This document shows, piece by piece, positions 59,540-64,000 of a DNA stretch of 64,000 nucleotides. The position numbers and the translations under genes are program-made. The notes beneath the pieces are model-generated. The model was given only the letters and a program-made list of their open reading frames with translations. It made no database searches and was not told where the DNA came from. Source of the stretch: Clitopilus passeckerianus (taxonomy: Eukaryota; Basidiomycota; Agaricomycetes; Agaricales; Entolomataceae); assembly GCA_944990035.1 (NCBI GenBank), contig CALYLX010000033.1, positions 186,001-250,000 of the forward strand, read 5' to 3'. Positions within the stretch are counted from its first letter, which is position 1. Each line of letters starts with the position of its first letter.

Positions 59540-59700
59540 CGGTGGATAATCAGACCGAAATATGATGGCGATGGGCTCCGAGTCAACGGGTCCGACCTCC
59601 ACAAGTTGGGCACTGGCAGTGTATTCGAGGAACTTGAGTTCGTCGTCTCTCGCATGTCAATTCACGTACAATGGGCAGATTACGCCGAGGGAGAGGCTTA
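59540..59700 (+). pseudogene. 5' relic of gene X, divergent from P450 copy 4
   Basis: The start MMAMGSESTGP at 59562 matches MMSMASSSTGP at the start of gene X (47812), and about 20 bases upstream also match. After STGP the similarity fades. The remaining frames (to 59700 and beyond) do not match the rest of gene X. Distance to the P450 start (about 440 bp) is like that of the intact pair (about 420 bp). Confidence 0.6.
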
Positions 59701-60139
59701 AATGGCATATGTTCTACCTCCTACAATGCGGGAGTCCAAGTTGTATCCTCCATGTCAAAAGGCAAAATGCATTTCAAGAGAAGTTTCGAGCGATCAATAT
59801 TCACATCTCCTGGTACAACGTCAACTTGTGATAGGTTATCCGTGGTTACCTCGGTGAGTTGAGCCCCTAGCAGTAAAACATTTGCTGACTCTCTTGCCAG
59901 GAAAAGTTCAGACTAAATATGCTACTGCGCCATAGTCAGATTACTCACAATGTTTGTTTTCCGCCGAACTGCCCCGAGCGGTGGCCGTCCTTGGATCAGT
60001 CGTAGTTATGATCATCCAGACAAACGTAATGGATTTCATGCGCTGATCATGGCCATATGAGGGTAATTTCCACCACCAAGCATTAGATCGAAGGATGCAT
60101 GGGATGAGTCGGTCTTTGAGAGAATTGCGAATCACTTGT

Positions 60140-60825
60140 AACAGAACTATGCTGGCAATGCATTGCAATTCAAGCAACACCCGAACGTGTCCAAGTTTGC
60201 ACCTAAGCAGGATCGTGTTATCGCTCTGAAGGACCGGTCGAAGAATTTCCCTGTTGGACAGAGTTTGGCGGTGTTGAAGTGGAGGTACAGTGGGACGGAC
60301 GAGAGCAATGTCCCGCTTTCAAGTATGTATCTTCTGCTCGGATTATTGGCAGTCGCTGACATCCTTTGTCTACAGTCAACTTCTGGCCGACGCCGTCGCC
60401 CGACGGTACAATTGAGATCTCTGGAATACGAGCTCGAGGAGGAGAACGTCGCGCTGTACGACGTGTCCATTCTCATACTTCCCCATTCCTGTCACTCATT
60501 ACATCCCCAACAGAAATGGCTCATGCCCAACTGTTTCATCACATTCTGGGGAATGGTCCCTTGACCCCAACTCGCACTCGCTGGCCTGGACGATTCCGCA
60601 GATTTCGGCCCACGATGAGGATTCAAGAACAGGATCGATTATGTTCACTGTTGGGGGGATGATGTGGCGACATTCTTCCCGGTACGGGTGAACTTCGTGG
60701 CCGAAGGGTCCTTGGCGGGTGTTGGGGTGCTTGAAGCGAAGAAGGTTTCTGGCGGGGAGGCTGTGCCATTCTCAGTCGATTCGATTCGGTTGTGAACGTG
60801 GAGAACTACTTGGTTGTGTAAGAGT
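60140..60825 (+). pseudogene. delta-COP (coatomer) C-terminal relic
   Basis: Matches the mu-homology domain of coatomer delta (Ret2/archain): FKQHPNVSKF, LKDRSKNFPVGQSLAVLKWRY, and after an intron near 60320-60375 NFWPTPSPDGT. The frame then shifts to LEYELEEENVALYDVSI. Further on come LAWTIPQISAHDEDSRTGSI, then FFPVRVNFVAEGSLAGV and VNVENYLVV-stop near 60820. The pieces lie in different frames (breaks near 60415 and between about 60480 and 60560). The N-terminal longin half of the protein is absent. A dead fragment of an essential gene whose functional copy must be elsewhere. Confidence 0.8.
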
Positions 60826-61535
60826 GCAAGATACCTGAATCTATTTTCGACTTTTCTTCCTTCCTACTGCCACACTCTTCATGCTCGGCTCTCTTGCTGT
60901 CGGCGGTGATGGTTGCTGTTGGTGGCAATCATTCTGCAAAGATTCAGGAGTATGTCTGGATGGCTAAGCCATCAAGCTGACTGATATTTAGGAGGATGTG
61001 TAAGATGTCTTGATTACGATGGCTATCAAACCGCTAGCCCAATTCATATCCAGGGAAGGATCCCCCGCTCGGCATCGTTGCAGTAATTGTTGGCCTGGGG
61101 ATGGCTGTTCTATCTGCTACGTACACGCGCTGACAGAAGGACGCGTTTCTGTTCAAACACATCACGAGTTTGGGAACCGGGGTCACCGACATCCAATCAT
61201 GTCTCGATGTTTATTTCTGTCAACTGACCTTCCAAGATCAAACCCACGTTCCTGCTGTGGATGCTCAATAAGCAAGGTCCGAAGAAGTCCAGAGAACAAT
61301 GCGACACTGAAGATTACCAAGATGACTCTCATGGTTTCTCCAACTGGTAGGATTGCCAGGAACGTGCCGAACAAGGGCAGGACACCCCGGTCGAGACCTC
61401 TGCGCAATTGATGTGATTTCGATTATCGGGGGAGACACTGGGGTTATAAAGGTCAGTGTCCTCGTTCGATGAAATTCAACACGAACTCATAGCCTTCTCC
61501 TTCAGTGTCAATATCCAGCACTAACAGTAATCACA
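60826..61535. other. intergenic region with TATA box
   Basis: Open frames near 61010-61411 on both strands show no recognisable domain; one minus-strand frame begins with a signal-peptide-like stretch (MRVILVIFSVALFSGLL) but goes nowhere. TATAAA at 61445-61450 lies about 90 bp upstream of the GST start codon. Confidence 0.4.
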
Positions 61536-62379
61536 ATGGCCTCTATTGGTGAACTCTATGCTCCCGAAGGCAACCCCGCCGCCTTTGTGGTGAGTCCTAC
61601 ATCCATCCAAGCAGATCTATAATCGGCACTGATCTCAACTTTGAAATCAAAAGGTTAATGCTGTCACAGCCTACAGTGGCCTCACCGTCGATCGCCCCGA
61701 GTACAAGCACATGACGGATAACAAGGGCGAGGCATTCCTCAAGACCTTCCCTCACGGAAAGATACCCGCTTTCAAGGGAAAGAATGGCCTCTCGCTCTTT
61801 GAGGGAGCTGCCATCGCCCGCTACTGTAAGTTGCTTTTGTCTTCTCAAGTTCTGAAATCGGGACCGATCAACCCTGCTTCCAGTTGCTGCTCTTGCTCCT
61901 CAATCGGGCCTCCTTCCTGCATCACTTGAGGATCAGGCTCTCGTTGATCAGTGGAACCACTTGATTGACACCGAGGTTTACACCTATGCCATCTTCAACT
62001 GGCTCTGGTGCAATGGAAGGCTAGGCCCGTTCACCCAAGAAGTAAGTGCTTTTTGTAGCGTGCTTAGGAATCAGTTGCTAACCATTTGCTCCAGCTCAGT
62101 GACGGGCTCAAGGCTCGCGAGGAGCGTGCTCTGGCCACCATCAACAAGCATCTCGAAGGACGCACCTATCTTGTCGGTGATAAGATCACCCTCGCAGACG
62201 TTACCCTCGCTGGCGTCATCAGGTTCACCATCTCCTACACCTTCGCCAAGGCTGAGCGCGAGAAATACGCAAATGTTTTCAACCATTTCGAGCGCCTTGC
62301 GAAGGTGCCCAGCCTGGAGAAGGTATTGAGTGGAGCGACGTATGCTGAGGAGTCAGTTAAGCACACTCCCAGTGCCTAA
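61536..62379 (+). CDS. glutathione S-transferase, EFBgamma class (eEF1B-gamma-like)
   Basis: Four exons: 61536-61589, 61654-61825, 61884-62041 and 62095-62379, giving 669 nt, 222 aa. It matches the GST-like N-terminal half of translation elongation factor 1B-gamma: a thioredoxin-fold part with FPHGKIPAFKGKNGLSLFEGAAIARY, then a helical part with QWNHLIDTEVYTYAIFNWLW and LEGRTYLVGDKITLADVTLAG. The C-terminal EF1G domain is absent and the frame ends cleanly (SVKHTPSA). Many fungi carry such stand-alone EFBgamma GSTs, so this is probably a complete gene and not a truncated factor. Presumably cytosolic; enzymatic activity cannot be judged. Confidence 0.88.
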
Positions 62380-62484
62380 AAGTGCATGACATGAGCACAT
62401 ACCTAGTTGTAGGCATGATTGCAAAATATAAATTTGACATTTCTGAACATGTGTGCTCGGAGAACATGTAGCCACTATTTGCCA

Positions 62485-62885
62485 CTAGATATTCGGTCCG
62501 CTTTGACATTAGCAGCTGTCCATGGACATAAGACAGTGGTCCAATTGCTCCTTGGTTCTCCCAAACCGATGTTAACAGCCAGGACAATGGTGGCCAGACG
62601 GCTTTGATGCATGCATCCGAATTGGGTCATAGTGGAGTGGTCCAACTCATCCTTAACTCGCGATACATCGACACCAGTCTCAGGAATGAGTCCGTGTCAA
62701 CAGCTCCGGGTCTTGCATTTAAGCATGGCCATGAGGCGGTGGTCCGACTCCTCCTTGGCTCCCGCTATATTGACCCCAACATGCACGATTACGACGGGTT
62801 AACGGCGTTGATGCTGGCGATCTAGTCTGGCCATGAATCAACTGCCCAAGCACTACTTGAAAATCCAAAACCTGACCCGTAGGGA
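62485..62885 (+). pseudogene. ankyrin-repeat relic
   Basis: Three to four ankyrin repeats: LTLAAVHGHKTVVQLLLGS, then after a one-base frame change near 62570 NGGQTALMHASELGHSG, then KHGHEAVVRLLLGSRYIDPN and DGLTALMLAI. A TAG follows at 62823-62825, after which the repeat continues as SGHESTAQALLENP. The consensus differs from the NACHT-ankyrin copies (GSRYIDPN instead of TPGIDVN), so it is another ankyrin family. Broken by a frameshift and a stop. Confidence 0.7.
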
Positions 62886-63567
62886 GCGGCCATTTCCGTG
62901 CGGCATGGCATGTACTCGGATGGCATTTTTCATACTACGGCTTGTGAAGACTGTGATATCATCCATGAGTCGATGGGTGCTCGTGATTTAGAGATTCGAT
63001 GCAAATGCAAGCGCCATCGAAACATCGTATCTATACTCGAAGCAGTAGCGACCGCCCAGGCACCTTGCAGTCATGGCAATAGCATCCCTCCCCAGTAATC
63101 CTCGTTGAACCCCCCTTTTTCTTCAACTTGACAGTGCTTTTGTAACTATCGTCGCGCTTACCCCCTGATTAACTCAAATCAACCCCCATTTGTAGTGTAT
63201 CCTGACTGGCCAAGGACTTTTCCTTCTGCGGTGTGACAGCAGAGCGATTTATTTCTGTCTCGCATGCTGTTAATATGTATTCACTCATAAAGTTACTTAT
63301 AGTATCCAGTTTGCTTCCGGGTTTTCTAATCATGAACCTGGTTTGGGGTCTCTGTATAATATCTCAAAGATACCATCCTCTTAAAGCCAATGTGCCGCCG
63401 CATATCCAGCCAGGCGTGTGTGTTCTGACGAGCTGAAGCACATGAGTTGTTGCTTGCTCCCAAGCGTTCCTTGAGATTTGACGGCGTGAAGCACGTGGGA
63501 TGGCGCCGAACGCGCCTGGCTTAGAATCCTCCCAACCTTTGCCGATGTCACTGAGTGCATTGATACC
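62886..63567. other. intergenic region
   Basis: No gene recognised. A plus-strand frame (62898-63098) with a Cys-rich segment (TACEDCDIIHES) may be the former C-terminus of the ankyrin relic. The right part should hold the promoter of the AP-2 mu gene. Confidence 0.35.
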
Positions 63568-64000
63568 ATGATCTCTGTAAGTTGGACACTCGACGACCCG
63601 GCTCTGTCCTAAACCAAATCATCTTCCAGGCATTCTTCATCTTCAACCAAAAAGGAGAGGTACTCGATTTCCCTACGACAGTTGCCTATAGCTGGCGAGC
63701 CAACCCAAACTCACCCCACATACATAGGTCCTCATTTCACGACTATACCGACCAGACTTCAAGTGTGATAACCTCTCTCTAACCTACCTTATTTGAGGCT
63801 GATATAGTTGCTTTTTTTGTAGGAGATCAATAGCGGACGTGTTCCGTATCCAGGTCATATCCAACAGCGATGTCCGGTCACCTATCATCACCCTAGGCTC
63901 AACGAGTTTCTTCCACGTCCGGGTGAACAACCTCTACGTCGTAGCAGTCACGAAGTACGTTTATCCGAGTATCGAAACCCTTCTGCCTCCCACCCTCATG
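63568..64000 (+). CDS. APM4: AP-2 adaptor complex subunit mu, 5' part
   Basis: First four exons: 63568-63576 (9 nt, M-I-S), 63630-63659 (AFFIFNQKGE), 63728-63762 (VLISRLYRPDF-K) and 63823-63954 (RSIADVFRIQV...SPIITLGSTSFFHV). The frame ends in ...VVAVTK at a GT donor (63955), and the gene continues beyond the window. The sequence is the longin-like N-terminal domain of clathrin-adaptor medium chains. The FRIQVISN-x-x-VRSPIITLGSTSF stretch points to AP-2 mu (endocytosis, cargo binding at the plasma membrane) more than AP-1 mu. Three short leading exons mean that simple ORF searches miss the start. Confidence 0.88.

Noticed and set aside
1..64000. tRNA genes, rRNA, CRISPR arrays, riboswitches
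   Set aside because: None recognised by eye; prokaryotic features are not expected in this eukaryotic sequence, and no convincing tRNA B-box with a matching A-box was found.

Overview
The window looks like chromosomal DNA of a mushroom-forming basidiomycete (Agaricomycetes). Genes are dense with introns of about 45-100 nt (mostly 49-65) with GT..AG ends. The gene families also fit: NACHT-ankyrin STAND proteins, microsomal P450 expansions, 7-TM fungal membrane proteins, an EFBgamma-class GST and a Cdc10 septin. I saw no tRNA, rRNA or CRISPR array and no intact transposon. Exon boundaries were placed by hand, using reading-frame continuity and comparison between paralogs inside the window.

Layout. 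0.2-2.1 kb: a gene with a nucleotidyltransferase-like C-terminus, with four MluI-box motifs upstream. 3.7-6.3 kb: a broken NACHT-ankyrin gene. 7.9-10.2 kb: ILV2 (acetolactate synthase) on the minus strand with Gcn4-type sites upstream. 11.5-15.0 kb: two convergent 7-TM-type genes, at least one probably decayed. 15.9-17.3 kb: a secreted phosphodiesterase/nuclease-fold protein joined to a jacalin-like lectin domain. 18.4-30.1 kb: two paralogous P4-ATPase lipid flippases tail to tail, with a small gene between them. 30.8-32.1 kb: septin CDC10. 33.2-33.6 kb: a dead fragment of an ILV2 copy. 34.1-37.4 kb: an intact NACHT-ankyrin gene. 42.8-43.6 kb: an ankyrin-only tail. 44.4-59.7 kb: a P450 neighbourhood with two intact genes, one pseudogene and one 3' fragment, plus an unknown gene X (intact copy and three relics) and a broken adenylation-domain gene. 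60.1-60.8 kb: a delta-COP C-terminal relic. 61.5-62.4 kb: an EFBgamma-type GST. 62.5-62.9 kb: another ankyrin relic. 63.6 kb to the end: the first exons of the AP-2 mu subunit gene.

How it fits together. Housekeeping genes (ILV2, flippases, CDC10, GST, AP-2 mu) are intact and flank or punctuate a fast-evolving zone of about 33-63 kb. That zone is built of duplicated and decaying pieces: NACHT-ankyrin copies in different states, P450 copies with signs of gene conversion, and fragments of housekeeping genes (ILV2, delta-COP). The least ordinary structure is a divergently transcribed pair, P450 plus gene X. It shares a promoter of about 420-440 bp and is present twice in inverted orientation. 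Truncated 3' pieces of gene X also lie just behind two P450 copies. An adenylation-domain gene sits between the copies, so this may be the remains of a small biosynthetic locus. That last step is inference.
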